Made by a program: the position numbers and the translations under genes. This document shows, one piece after another, positions 11,640 to 23,846 of a stretch of 64,000 bases of DNA (its first letter is position 1; each line of letters opens with the position of its first letter). Source of the DNA: Mucor mucedo. Its lineage: Eukaryota; Mucoromycota; Mucoromycetes; Mucorales; Mucoraceae. Location: positions 124,001 through 188,000 of the forward strand of contig NW_026252288.1 of NCBI RefSeq assembly GCF_025094135.1. Reading direction: 5' to 3'. A model generated the notes under the pieces. The model was not told where the DNA came from and made no database searches. It saw nothing but the letters and a program-made list of their open reading frames with translations.

Positions 11640-11986
11640 AGTAGAAATCTTTATTTAAACAAAAAAAAAAAAAGAAGAAAAGAAAAAATGAATTAAAAAA
11701 AAAGTTGCTAAAAAAAAAAAAAAAAGAAATTAAAAAAATTAAAATTGGGGTTCTAAAGGGAAAAAAAAGTGCGGAAAAAAAAAAGTATATATAAATGTGT
11801 ATTGTGGGTGGGTTTCTAATGAGAGAAAAAGATATAGGTTATTTTTTTTTTTTGTTATTTTTGTATGTACTTTTTTTTTCTTTTTTTTTCTTTTTTTTTT
11901 TGTAGTTGCAAATTGATATCCTTGAATATATGTACATGAACCCCTTCAACCTATCTCTCTTTCTCTCTCTTTTGTGTGTGTGTTTT

Positions 11987-14414
11987 TTAGGCTTCTTCGG
12001 GTGTTTCTGAGATCCAAGCAAGTTGAAGAGTTCCCTTGGAGTAATTAGGACCGGCTGTCATGGCTCTTTCAGCTTCAAATCGTTGACCATATTGAACCAC
12101 GACTTCAGACTCTTTCTGTTCAAATGATGTCACTGTACCAAATTGCTATTCATACGCAAAAAAAAAAAAGTGTTAGTTTTCCTTTTCTTATTCTTTTTTT
12201 ACTAATCATCTTAGAAAGACTTACATCGAAATGCTGGCGCAATTCGGTTTCATTGGACTCTTGAGGGATATCTTTCACGACAATCTTGGTAGGACGGTTA
12301 TCCAAGCTCATTCTAGTCATACCTCCTCTCATACGAGGCCAACTACCACGTCCTCTACCATAGTAACCACCACGTCCTCCACGGAACCCGGATCCTTGAA
12401 TACCAAGATGAGAAGCTTCAGCTTCTAAACGAGCTAATTTCTTTTTAAGATCCTCTGTTGTCTCTGTACCTTCAGCAGCACCAGCAGCAGGTTCGCTTCC
12501 TTCTGATGCAGTGGGGACAACGGGAGGTTGAGTAGCGGCAGTTTTGGTAGTATTAATATCTGATTGAATTGTCTTTAAAGCCTTCAAAAGATCGGCCTTT
12601 TCAAGTTGAGATAAACCAGTGCTGTTCGTTAATTGATCTAACAATCTCTTTTGTTCATCAATTTGTTGTTGAAGTTGATTTTCTCTCTTCTTTTGAAGCT
12701 CCAAAATGGATTTCATGTGTTCTTGATGTTTCTTTTGCTTTTCCTCTCGCTCTTTAGCAAGTTCAGCAGCACGAGCTGCTACCAATTCTGGATCGGGTTC
12801 ATTAGGATTAATCATGGGAGGTTGAGGTTCAACAGGTGCTGTCGCTGTGGCTGCTGTATTTGTACCGTTGGCATTTACAGCGGGTGTCTCATCCTTATGC
12901 CAATAAACCTTGACAAATCGATTATCAAAGATAGCATCAGGTGAATTGTAAGCATTCTCCGCTTCTTGACGCGTACTGTATTGAATCACGGCCTTTTGAG
13001 CATGAGGTTGAACACTGATATTGGTGATCGTACCAAATTTAGCAAAGAATTCATTGACAGTGGCAATTTGACAGAATTCAACAGGAATCTTTTCGACGTT
13101 TAAAGTGGTATTTTGAGCATTATGCTGATTATAATGTTGACGTCCATTATATCCGCCACGTGCATTACCACGATGACCACGACCGCCACGACGCATACCG
13201 TTACCACGCATATTCATCATATCGTTATTATTAGGCATCATACCACCGGGGAATCCCATATCTTGACCGGGCATCATACCAGATCGTTCAGGATCGTAAG
13301 CATCGGGCATACCGTAAAAAGGTTGAGGAGGGACGGTACGTACACCCATGGGAGGAATAGGTCCTCCAGGGGGGAAAGGACCAGGATAAGCTCCAGCGCC
13401 TTCATCTACAATGATTCTATCCATACCATGATCATAAGGGCACATATCACCTCTCATACAGAAACCCTTTTCTGCAATCATTTTTAAAGAAAAAAAAAAG
13501 GGTGTTTAGTTTTCTTTTATATATCCCCGAGATAGTATTTCTTTTCTTATTTTTTGGGCTTACCATTGTAGTCTCTACATTGAGGTCTGTTTTGACCACG
13601 GTTCATGTTATGCATTCTAGGGTTGACGCCAGGACGGCCCATATTTCCTCCAGTTCCACTTCCTCCTCGAGCACGGTTATTGTTATCGAAATGGTGTCCA
13701 TTGAAACCGCCGGTGACAGGTATATTATTAGGGTTGGGTCTTCTTTCATCATTGGAAGAGGTATTGGTACGGTAATATTTCGAGCCAAGAGAAGAGGAAG
13801 GGTCGTCATTCATTCTACGTTTGCTACCACGATCTCCGTCTTCTTGGGACTCGGATCGTTGACGTCTATGTTTAAAATTACGATCGCCGTCATCTTCGTC
13901 ATCCGAAAAATCATTGAATCGATCGGTAGTAGGGGGAAGAGAAGGAACAACCGCAGTAGCAGCAGCAGTGGTGGTGTTGGTGGTGGTGGCGGAAGCAGAT
14001 TGACCATTAATCTTTGAGAACAAACGATTAATAAAAGGCATAGTTTCTACATGTATATATATACAAAAGTTTTTTTTTTTTTTTTTGAATGTTAGTGTTG
14101 CTTTTACATGCCCAAAGTTCAAATTAAATAACTTACGGTCATCAAAGAATTCATGGAGTTTTTCCTCAAGACTAGATTTTAAACGATCGTCTAAATCTTC
14201 ATTACCAATTAATGCAATAATATATTGTGCCAACACAGTAGGATCAGCATCACAACTACACATTCATAAAAAAACACGTTAATATTCTCTCTCTTTCTTC
14301 TTTTCTTTAAATTAGAATCTCCTATCCCCCACTACCACCACAAACAACTTACAGTGAAGCAACTTCTTTACTCACAAAGACTTCCAAGTCTGCTGGTAAT
14401 TGCGTATTTGCCAT
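11987..14414 (-). CDS. PWI / CCCH zinc finger / RRM protein, RBM26-RBM27-like
   Basis: Starts at ATG 14414; exon 1 ends at 14353 and rejoins ...CDADPTVLAQYIIALIGNED, an N-terminal PWI-like domain (residues ~1-65). Next is an Asp/Arg/Asn-rich linker, then a single CCCH finger built across an intron: CRDYN-EKGFCMRGDMCPYDH. After a Pro/Gly/Met region come RGG-type repeats (GRGHRGNARGG), an RRM (LNVEKIPVEFCQIATVNEFF ... VKVYW), a coiled coil rich in Glu/Lys/Gln, a second RGG patch, and a C-terminal second RRM-like segment (TKIVVKDIPQESNETELRQH) ending at TAA 11987. This architecture is that of RBM26/RBM27 and fission yeast Rmn1, which take part in nuclear RNA surveillance with MTR4-type complexes. 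Exon-intron details are partly approximate. Confidence 0.85.
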
Positions 14415-14599
14415 GTTTTTTTTAGTGTTATACGGACAAAAAAGAGAAAGTTTTTTTTTATAAGTGGGTACTAGTCGTGCGTTTAAAAAAAAAAAAAAAA
14501 AAAAAAGAAAACTTTCATACGTCACGGGTGACTGCGATTTTTGTCTAGACACTATCCATTTTATTTTGTGGAGGGTCCTTTTTTTTTATTGTTCATCAC

Positions 14600-15325
14600 A
14601 TGTCGTTTAATATTAAGAATTCGTTTGTTTCGCGTGCAATTGTAGAGGATGACAAGCAAGTGGATGCGGAAGGAGGAAAAGATACAGAAGAAGGTAATAA
14701 TGAAACTGCCCCCGCTTATATTTATATGGATATATTTTATCCATGGAGGAGGAAAAATAGAGGGGGGAACTAAAAAGTAATCAAGCTTTTTTATTTTTTC
14801 TTGTAAACAGTGGTTATTCAAGAAGAATACGATCCACGTACACTCTTTGAACGTCTTCAAGAACAACGTACTTTAAAAGAAGAAAAATTTGCAGAAGAAT
14901 CACGTCTATCTAATCAAATCAAACGCGTGGATGCTGAAGAAGCTGAATTCTTTCGTACTTTATCCGATGAAAAAGAGAAATTAGATCATGATCGTAAAAT
15001 AAAAGAGGAATTGGAATTAGCAGAGTATCGACAAGCGGTAGAAGCAAGAGCACAACCAGTGGGTCCCGCTTCCATTGTCGCTCCCTCATCCACCATCACC
15101 ACTACAGCTATAGTCACATCGACTACCACACAAAACAAACCATCAGCACCAACAGCAGCAGCGGCGAAATCTAAAAAGTCAGTGAAGGGAGGAGCTTTGT
15201 TTGTCAAAAAGAGAAAACACAGCACCGATGATACAGAAAAAGAAGATAATAAAAAACCAAAGAAAACGTCAACAACATCCTTGTCTTTACTGGTGGATTA
15301 TGGCGATATCAGTGACAGTGATTGA
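14600..15325 (+). CDS. NIP30/PSME3IP1-family nuclear protein
   Basis: Two exons (14600-14693, 14811-15325) give 202 aa. The N-terminal block YDPRTLFERLQEQRTLKEEK...AEEAEFFRTLSDEKEKLD is the NIP30 domain, a charged coiled coil. It is followed by a Ser/Thr/Ala-rich linker, a basic patch VKGGALFVKKRKHS, and an acidic end with LVDYGDISDSD, the usual C-terminal signature of this family. In animals the homologue (FAM192A) binds the proteasome activator PA28-gamma; the role in fungi is not established. The gene is divergent from the RBM26-like gene, with only 185 bp between the two start codons. Confidence 0.8.
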
Positions 15326-16126
15326 TCCTATTACTTGCCTCTAGAATAAATATGATTGGATCATTACAAGAGTGTGGAAGAATAAAGAAGAAAAAAAAAT
15401 AGGGGAGAGAGGGGGTACAATTGCGCGGGCAAAGATTAAAAAAAAATACAAGAAATGTTGGTTTTAATGCAGACTTTTTGACATTTATGAACGGAAAATT
15501 ATGAGAATGCCAATTAGCATTTTTTGGCGGCAAAAAAAAAAGAAAGAAAGGGGGTGCGTGGGTGGGAGGGAGATCTACTTTCTTTTGTTGTATGGGGGTG
15601 GATGTAGCCACGGTAAAGATCGTTGGATCTTAGCCAGAATGTAATTATTTTGTTATTTCGCTATCATGACGGATTTTCGAATGGAATGAAAGAAGGGAAC
15701 GTCAGAAGATAATAATCCCCCATGACGAAGTGTATAAACAATAATAACATGGATGCATTTGTTATTGGACGAGGTATGCATTCTTTCATTTTTATCACTT
15801 TTTTTATTTTTTATATTTTATATATTTCTACGTGTAATTTAGAGTATGTTTACAAATGTGTGGCAAAAAAAAAAAAAAAAGTGATACCATGGGTGTGTGA
15901 TACCATAAACAATCGAAAAAGTGATGCAAAATGAGGTAGATCAACAAAAAGGCGTGAATCGAAAATCCACATACAACAACAAAGTTTTGTAAAGAATGCT
16001 TTTTAAAGCATGTGGGACTATAAATTTCGATTCCAAAAACAAATTTCGTTTCAGATTCGACCCTTCCCCTTTTTTTATCTATATCTCTTGTTATACAAAA
16101 CCCCCCCATTCCTTTCGTTATAAAGT
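15326..16126. other. intergenic region upstream of the Zn2Cys6 gene
   Basis: About 800 bp with no supportable gene. Long for this part of the window, which fits an extended promoter for a regulatory gene. ORFs here are short and low complexity. Confidence 0.4.
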
Positions 16127-17575
16127 ATGGATACCAGTTATACTTATCCTCAATTGTTTGATATGGATACTACGTTTGATACGGATCTATTTGGTGGATT
16201 GAACCTCAGTGATAATTACTTGGATACTAACAATAACAACAATAACAATAACAATAGAAAGGGAGATTATAATGTCAATAACAATCATTCTTATCTTCAA
16301 TATTTACAAAATAACAATCATAACGAGTTTTACTATGATGCTTGTTCTCAACAAATGCTCTTATCATCAACAGTCAATATGGATCTACCTGATTATGATT
16401 TCAACCCACACACAGATCATAAATTACAACAATACAATTGGCTTTATGATCCCATCGATACCTTCTTACCTCCCCAACAACAAGCCAATATCTTTCATGA
16501 AAATAATCCTTCTTCCTCAGCCTCTTCTTCTTTGCATATGGTAAATGGCTTTGATACCCTCATGTCTGAAAACATGGATGCCATGACAACCGTCCAAGGT
16601 GGAATGTCTCGTGACTATGTCAGTCTTAGCGTAAGTTTCCTCCTCCCCCCATCCTTTTTTTTTTTTTCTAACCAACTAATCAAAATAAAAAAAAAAAAAT
16701 TGTAGGACGTAAACTCATTTGTAGCCAAAGCAGACTCTAAACATTCTTGCTTACAAGTGCCCATGGATTGCAATGGCCGAACGGATTTCTCTTCTTCTGA
16801 ATCTACCACGAATGAAGATAGCGAAGATGATTATTCAGATAGTGAAAATGAATTACGTTGGCCTTCCTTTCATGCCCATCACAATCATCATCAACAGCAA
16901 CAACAACAGAATGATAAACAAAAGCTCTTGATAAAAATCAAAAAACCCATCACAACATCCGTATCATCCACATCAGCACCAGGAACAGCAACAGCGTATA
17001 ATAATCATGAATGGTTACTCAATAATAAAAAAGTGTATCGAAACAAGTACAGAAAATCCATGTCAAATATATTTCAAGACAAAAAGAATGCAACGAATAA
17101 AAGACGTGGTAGTGCACCGAACGCTCATCATCATCCACATTATTTACAACCTTCACATGTCCATCATCGATTAACAGGGAGTTTACATTCTTCCTCCTCA
17201 TTGACGTCGTTATCCAACACTTTGCAAAGATCAATGCGTGTGTCGGATAGCATGAATTTCTTGTCTCGTGGAGGATCCTCCGATGAGGACGAGGACGAGG
17301 AAGGCGTAGTGGAGGAAGAAGACGACGACGACGAGGAAGAAGAAGAGGAAGAAGAGGATGATGATGAATATCAAATCAGACACACACATGCTCCTCCTTA
17401 TCAGCTTCCCACAAAGAAGGGTCGCAATGTAGATAAAGCCTGTAATCATTGTAAACGTTCTCATTTACGTTGTGATGATATGAGACCATGTCGTCGTTGC
17501 GTAGCTACCGGTAAAACTGGATGTAAAGATGTTCAACATAAACCAAGAGGAAGACCCAAGCTTCACAAGAAATAA
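16127..17575 (+). CDS. Zn2Cys6 transcription factor with C-terminal zinc cluster
   Basis: Two exons (16127-16630, 16706-17575), 457 aa. The N-terminal 170 residues are rich in Asn, Asp and aromatic residues (poly-Asn near residue 36), typical of activation regions. The middle has His/Gln stretches and a long acidic run (about residues 345-380). The DNA-binding zinc cluster lies near the C-terminus: CNHCKRSHLRC, then CRRC and a final Cys, followed by a basic AT-hook-like KPRGRPKLHKK at the very end. Most Gal4-type factors have the cluster at the N-terminus, so this inverted layout is notable, though it occurs in some early-diverging fungi. Target genes unknown. Confidence 0.85.
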
Positions 17576-17765
17576 TAAAAAAAGTAGTAGTTAGCAAGTA
17601 CATTATAATTTTTAAGCAAACCACCATAATAATAAAAGCAGTCCCTCGTGACTGGTCACACGAAAAAAAACTCAACCATTGCTGTTTTAAAAAAAATTTC
17701 ATGTCAAAGAAAAAATAAGCCTTTTTTTTTTACATACATACACACATATTGAACATTATTTAAAA

Positions 17766-18783
17766 ATGGTTGCCAGTACTGATGCTCAAAAGATTTGTAA
17801 GCAAGTCGAATTCTATTTCTCTGACTCCAACTTGCCTTATGATAAATTTTTATGGACTCTCCGTGCCAACACTCCCGAAGGCTGTAAATATGCTGCATAG
17901 ATATATATGAAAAATCACGTAAAAAAAAAAAAAAAAAATTAACATGATAGAAAATTGATAGGGATTCCCATTGAGACCATTGCTAGTTTCAAAAAAATGA
18001 AGATGATTACCGAGGATTTAGAGGTAGTTGTCAAGGCTTTAAAGGAGCATGAGAGTGAGATTTACGAACTTGATGCTGAAGCCAAGAACATTAGAAGAAA
18101 GTCCGAAGTTGTTCAACAAGACCATGCCGTGCGTTCCATCTATATCAAGGGTTTACCTCTTGTCGATATCGATGCTAAAGATCCCGTCGCTGAACTTTTC
18201 TTGCTTCAAGATAAAATCGATGATCTTTTCAGCGAACATGCCAAGGTTCTCTGTGTCCGTTTAAAGAAAACCAATGATCGTCCCAAGAAGTTCAAGGTAA
18301 AAAAAAATTTATCTTTTTATTTCATCCTCATTTTTTTTTTAATTAACACTTATCATTTTTTTTTTAAAAAAAAAGGGAAGCGCTTATGTCGAATTTGAAA
18401 CTGCTGAAGAGGCCAAGAAGGTCGCTGAATTAAAACAAGTCGAATTAGATGGAAAGACAATTGAGATTTTATACAAGCCTACCTATCATGAAATGAAGGC
18501 TGCCGAATATAAGGATGCTCCCTCCGCTAACCGTCCCAGAAACTTTTCTTTCAATGCTTTCAAACCTCATGCTGAAGCCAAGTTCGCTGGTAACAAGAGA
18601 AAGAGTGCTGGTTTCTCTAAGGCTGAACCCAAGAAGGCTAAGGTTGTTGAGGAGGCCAAGCCTGTTGAGGCTGCCCCCGCTGCTGCTGTTGCCACTGAGG
18701 AGGCCAAGCCTGTTGAAGCTGCTGCCCCTGCTGTTGAAGAGACCAAGCCTGTTGAGGCCGCTGTTGTTGAAGAGACCAACTAG
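17766..18783 (+). CDS. LHP1: La protein homologue (Lhp1)
   Basis: Three exons in phase (17766-17883, 17962-18296, 18376-18783), 286 aa. The La motif is clear: QVEFYFSDSNLPYDKFLWTL and, across intron 1, EGWIPIETIASFKKM. An RRM follows (RSIYIKGLPLVD ... GSAYVEFETAEEAKKVAEL). The C-terminus is low complexity with repeated EEAKPVEAA units and a basic KRKSAGF...EPKKAK patch. La binds the 3' UUU-OH of RNA polymerase III transcripts and protects them during maturation. The C-terminal repeats are nearly identical at the DNA level (GAGGCCAAGCCTGTTGA), so this tail may vary in length between strains. Confidence 0.93.
18654..18780 (+). repeat. in-gene tandem repeat coding EEAKPVEAA / EETKPVEAA
   Basis: Four imperfect direct units of the form GAGGCCAAGCCTGTTGAGGC in the 3' end of the La gene, separated by Ala-rich spacers. 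All keep reading frame. Confidence 0.75.
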
Positions 18784-18886
18784 ATACATTTGTAATTAAG
18801 AAAAAAAAATGATAATAAAACATGTGCCCTTTTTTTTTTAGCATCCCATATAATACATACACATAAGTTTTTTTTTATTTGTTTAG

Positions 18887-19952
18887 TTATGAAGATTGAG
18901 GGATGGTAACTAACCAACGTTGTAAAATACGTTTAACCACAGCTCCGCCACTTGGATCAATTTTCTCCAAAAATTGAATGGTAATGTGTTGCGAGGTAAA
19001 GGTTGTGTTTCCAATGATCAGTGGTCTTGTCAAAGGAGATAATGTCATAGTTAATATCTCTCGTGCCGGTCCTCCCATCTCTTCTCCGCCAGTGGGTTGG
19101 GTCGAAATTTCAAATTGAGCATCGGCTAAATCTGATTTTTCCAAATTGATCAAACTTTGTTCCCCTTCCATACAACATAATCGAATATGAAAATGACCAT
19201 CGAGTAAGGTCACGGCGCAATTCGGATGTGAAAATGTCTGTGTGGTTCCAAATGAAATAAATAGCGTGGGTAAAGGGATACCTCCTTGACTATACAAAAA
19301 GAAGGAGTTCTGTGTTGATGTTTCTACTACGCCTGATGTGGTGGAGGGGGTGGCCGCCCCTGTTGTAGACGCTGTAGCTACTGTAGCTGCTGTGGCTGTT
19401 GTGGCCGTTGTGATTGTCGTGACCGGCGCCACCATGGTTGCCACGGTAACTGGCGTCACGGATGATGGGGTCGTTGCCACCGCCACAGTCGTCTCTTCTG
19501 TTTTCTTCATCGATTCTCCTTTCACTTTCTTGATCGTTGTAGTAGGTACGGTTTTTTTCACAGGGGCGACATGTATTGTATCCTCCTTCTTTTGCGATAC
19601 CTTCTTTTGCTGTTGTTGTTGTTGTTGCTGCAACTGCAGTTGCTTTTTTTGTTGAAGTAATTCCTCCTCCCTTTCCAACTCCAAGGCACGTTCCTTTTCC
19701 TTCTTTTCACGTAACAGTCTTTTCTCTTCGTGAGGACTAATGACGGGTGCACCCTTCAAGATTTCCTTTCGTTTCCATTGAATACCACAACTGTTACAAA
19801 GTGTACCGTGGCCTGCAGGACCGGGCTGCCACATGGCTGTATACCGTGTGCTACAGTAGGCACATTTGAGTAATCCGTCTTCCTTGGCTACATTATTTTG
19901 ATACTTGTTCTTGGGCACTATTCCAAAAAAAAAAACAAAAACAAAAAGGTTA

Positions 19953-19985
<33 letters not shown>

Positions 19986-21218
19986 GGTGGAATTGAGGTC
20001 GCGGAGGGAGGGGGGAGGGGGAGGAGGTGAAAACTTACGCTCGGCTTCAAATTTATGATCGCGTGGACGTTTGCCTAGTCGAATGGCGTTTAAAATTTCA
20101 TTACGCTTTTTCTCGGCCATGATGGGACCTGTGGTAATATCGGGTACGGTCATGGCTCTTTTAACGAGCTCACTGACATCGGATTTATCAGTGCTTTGTT
20201 CTGACAAATCGTATTGCACATATTTCTTACGCGGGAATGTTTTCATCTATAGTAAAAAGAAGCGGTGTGAATATATACCACAATGGAAAGAGAGAGAAAA
20301 AAAAAGTATACTTTGGAGGTAAGACTGTGTTTGACTTTGTCGGGTGGGTAGACGTTATCTTCCAGGGCGTCTAAAGTGACCTGATTTAACAAGGTGATAC
20401 GAATATTGGCAGGTTCATAGACCTTGTTATCAGCCTTGTCGGTGGGAGGAGGAGGGGGGTGGTCTCGCAAGATGTCTAAAAGAGGTGTAGGTAAATTCAT
20501 GTCATGACAAGCGTATAATTGTTCTTGTGGACTTGAGAAGAATGTGTCGGTTGTATCAGACGGTATTGCAAACGATGCATGTAACTACTTTGGTTCTCAT
20601 ACGTGGTGAGTCTTTAACCAAACATGAAAAAAGTTGGTTTTTTTTTTTACCTCGATGGGTCCATTCTCGACGGAGAGACTGACAAGTGCTTCTTTAGGGA
20701 AAATAAATCGTTCGTTGGGAATTTCAGCAAGTTCAAAAACAATATCGACAAATTCAAGCTTAGCCTCTTGGTCCTCGCATGCCACACCATGGGCTTGTGC
20801 AATGGATGAAAGAAGGGTCGATCGTTTGGCTTCATAAAATGTTGTGTTGGGAAATACATGGGGACCTAATTCTAAATGGCCCGTGCCCAACCATTTCATA
20901 AAGGGCCATTTCTTGCGTGAATTACTGGTTCGTTTTGGTTGTTGTAATGGGTCGGATTTATAACGTGGAAAAACAGAATGGGTCCAGTGAAGACGAGATT
21001 GTAGTAAGGATAATAGCAACACACCGCTTTTTTATAGAAAGAGAGAGAGAAAAAGGGGGTCATTTATGCATGTCTTTTTATTTTAATTATCAAGTTGTGG
21101 AGGTCATTTACCTGTCACAAGCATCCACTGAATGAGGTGTGTCTGTGGTGGGTATGTCGTATTTTTTTAAACTGGTTTCCAGTCTCTTTTTCGCGGCAAT
21201 AAGAGCAGAACTTGACAT
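18887..21218 (-). CDS. GATA-type zinc finger protein
   Basis: Starts at ATG 21218 (MSSSALIAAKKRLETSLKKYD) and ends at TAA 18887. Exons join as ...DACD-S-GVLLLSLLQSRLHW..., then LHASFAIPSDTTDTFFSSPQ..., then KTFPRKKYVQYDLSEQ..., then VPKNKYQNNVAKEDGLLKCAYC. The only recognised domain is one GATA finger, CAYC-x18-CNSC, with TAMWQPGPAGHGTLCNSCGI in place of the usual TPxWR. It is followed by a Lys/Glu/Gln coiled coil and a Thr/Val/Ala-rich linker. The last ~130 residues form a separate beta-rich region (GGIPLPTLFISFG ... HITIQFLEKIDPSGGAV). The large N-terminal region (WPFMKWLGTGHLELGPHVFP) is unknown to me. Probably a nuclear chromatin or transcription regulator; exact role not inferable. Divergent from the eL20 gene. 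Confidence 0.75.
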
Positions 21219-21426
21219 GTGTTTCAAGTGTAATATCAAAGGAATACATAGCAAAAAGATAAAAAAAAAAAAAGGAGAGAGAGAAAGTGACTGTCTTTGA
21301 ATTTTGTGCGGGCGGGGCGGGGTGTATTGCCCCGGGGAGGAGGAGGAGGACACCAATGAGTGTCATCAAGGTGTTCAAGTAGACAATGGTGAATCTTTCT
21401 CTTTATAGTTTGAACGGAAGGACAAC

Positions 21427-22442
21427 ATGGTTTGCAGAGTAAGCACAAAAATTCATACAGTCTTAAAACAGAGGAGAGGCGTGTATGGGTAGAGGGGAAG
21501 GGATGGATTCACCAAGTTTATGGATGGATGCTATCATACACATACTTTTTTTTTTTCATATTTCTGGGGAAAATGTTGTGAAATGACAATTCCATTTGGA
21601 TCGATCCCTCGCTACCACACACCTTCTCTCCCTCTGTGGTCATGCCTGCCCACGTCTCCACAATTGCATAATGTACTAATCCAACTTTTTTTTTTTAATC
21701 ATTCGCAGTTAAACGAATATCAGGTAAGACTTTAAACATTTAACAAAGCACTTAGTATCACGATAATTAACTTTTTATGAACCTAGGTGGTTGGCCGTAA
21801 GCTCCCCTCAGCTCAAGAAGTTGCCCCCAAGCTCTTCCGTATGAGAATCTTTGCTCCTAACAACGTTGTTGCCAAGTCTCGTTTCTGGTACTTCCTCAAG
21901 AAGCTCCGTAAGGTCAAGAAGGCTGCTGGTGAGATTGTTTCCATCAACCAAGTAAGTTTATATTTACATACCACTGGGCAGAAAAAAAGAAAGCAATAAA
22001 TTGACATTCATATGTGCATTAGATCTCCGAGAAGCGTCCTGAACAAGTCAAGAACTTTGGTGTCTGGATCCGTTACGATTCTCGCTCCGGTACTCACAAC
22101 ATGTACAAGGAATACCGTGAAATGTCTCGTTGTGAAGCTGTTGAACACTGTTGTACGTATACATAAAAACTAGTTTTTTTTTATGCGTTTTAGGGGATAT
22201 GAATTGAAAAACTCACACTTTATATATTATTAGACCAAGATATGGCTTCTCGTCATCGTGCTCGTTTCAGATCTGTCCAGATCATTCGTGTTGCCGAAGT
22301 CAAGGATGCCGATGTTCGTCGTGCATACATCAAGCAACTCTTGACCCCCAAGCTCGCTTTCCCCTTGCCTCATCGTCTTGCCAACGTCGAGAAGAAGCAC
22401 CGTGCTCTCTTCGTCGCCAAGCGTCCTACCACCTTCTATTAA
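21427..22442 (+). CDS. RPL20: 60S ribosomal protein eL20 (L18a)
   Basis: Five exons give 176 aa: 21427-21438, 21709-21723, 21787-21951, 22023-22152, 22234-22442. The core is unmistakable: LNEYQVVGRKLP, LFRMRIFAPNNVVAKSRFWY, KKAAGEIVSINQ, VKNFGVWIRYDSRSGTHNMY, YQDMASRHRARFRSVQII and RPTTFY at the end. Exon 1 codes only four residues (MVCR) and exon 2 five (LNEYQ). Exon 1 is my choice because it is the nearest ATG with a GTAAGC donor in correct phase. Its 270-bp intron is the longest I placed in the left half of the window, as is common for the first intron of fungal ribosomal protein genes. Strong codon bias supports high expression. Confidence 0.9.
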
Positions 22443-23313
22443 ATTTTTTTTTTTTAGTTTTTTTTATTTTTTTTTTTAATGGTTTAAAAAAGCTTTTGAT
22501 TTTACATTAAAAGAAACATAAAATTTCCTTTTATATTCTCTTTTTTGTTTTGTCTTAGACATTTTTTGGTGATTAGTTAAGCAGCAGGGTTTAGATTATG
22601 GTTTCATTGGTACTTGTTTGATCGCCTTGTTTGTCATTGACGCATTGGTGGTGCGATCATTTTAGGGGTTGTGGGATTTGCAGGGAGAATACAAACATCA
22701 CAACAGCAGCAAAAAAAAAAAAAAAAAAAAATCGTATCATCCTTTTTTTTAAAAAATATTTATATACACTCTCTCTATTTTTAAACATACACACATGGCG
22801 ATATTTTTCTTCTTGTTTTTTACCGGGTAACAATGAATTAAAAAAGGCATGTCTGGATATTTCATTCTTTTTTGTTCATCATTTCATTCGTTTAGTTGTA
22901 TTTCAAATCAGACAAAAAAATATGCAAGACCCACATCAACCAACATTTTTTTTTTCTTTTTGACAAGTGTGGGTAAACCCTTGGTGTGTGTGTGTGTGTT
23001 TTTATTACTATGTTGCCTAAAGGGAGAAGTAAAGTTTATTAATAGACAATTAGAAATAGGGGAGTACGGTGTATCGAGTAGGGTGTAGCCTATTTTCCCT
23101 TTTTTGTACTGAAGAGTGATGTCAAGTGTTTCCAATGGTTTTAGCCCATGATTGGTTGCAGCATGTAAAAAAAGGGAGTTTCATGTATATAAAACTTATT
23201 TCTTCTTGTTCTTCTTCTTCTTCTTCTTGTTTTTTCTTTATTCATACTTTTTTTAATTTACTTTACAAACCCAAAATCAAAAAATTAATTACATATATAT
23301 ATAATATACCATC
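22443..23313. other. intergenic region
   Basis: About 870 bp, AT-rich, with a 20-base A-run near 22710 and a short (GT)n run near 22985. No gene supported. Confidence 0.4.
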
Positions 23314-23721
23314 ATGCTTCATACAACAAAACGCGATCACACCTCAATCTATTCAAATGATTCAACAGTAAAGACACTATGGCATCGTTTTCTAGCGCAC
23401 TTCTATGCACAACAACAACAAGAAGAAAAAGAACTCCATAAACGACGACATTCAACCTATTCTAGCAGCGAAAGTGATCTATCCTCTGTGCAGACCTTGA
23501 CAAAAAAGAGGAGGAGGAGAAAGGCTCGTCAAGAACAAGTACTTTCATTAGAACCCACCCATCTCGTCTTACCTCCCTTTAGTCCTACCTATTGTAAAAA
23601 AAACGAATTTCCATACTCCAATTTCTATGTTAAGTTACCCAACGGTAAATGGATGATACGATATCGATCTGGTAACAGAGATATACTGGGCACCGAAGAA
23701 TTTGAAGGCTACATGATTTAA
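23314..23721 (+). CDS. small protein of unknown function with conserved-looking C-terminus
   Basis: Single-exon ORF of 135 aa. The middle is basic and low complexity (KKRRRRKAR, a likely nuclear signal, preceded by a Ser-rich SSSESDLSSVQ). The C-terminal ~45 residues look folded: LPPFSPTYCKKNEFPYSNFY and LPNGKWMIRYRSGNRDILG. A TATA-like AT stretch lies about 20-30 bp upstream. I do not recognise a named domain. The long T-run right after the stop (23722-23748) is typical of 3' ends in this window. Confidence 0.65.
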   Translation: MLHTTKRDHTSIYSNDSTVKTLWHRFLAHFYAQQQQEEKELHKRRHSTYSSSESDLSSVQTLTKKRRRRKARQEQVLSLEPTHLVLPPFSPTYCKKNEFPYSNFYVKLPNGKWMIRYRSGNRDILGTEEFEGYMI

Positions 23722-23846
23722 TTTTTTTTTTTTTTTTTTTTTTTTTTTACATACACAAATATATAAATAAATGTGTGACAAAACAACAAAGAGAGAGAGA
23801 GAAATTCTATTATTATTACATTATACTATTTTATTTTATGTTTGGT

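Noticed and set aside
12651..12944. 97-aa plus-strand ORF
   Set aside because: Antisense of the coiled coil in the RBM26/27-like gene.
13502..14017. 171-aa ORF on the plus strand
   Set aside because: Antisense shadow of the low-complexity RNA-binding protein gene; the composition (Ser, Gly, Thr, Ile runs) mirrors the real frame.
19338..19655. Val/Ala/Thr-rich plus-strand ORF ending in poly-Cys
   Set aside because: Antisense of the Thr/Val/Ala-rich linker and poly-Gln of the GATA-finger gene.
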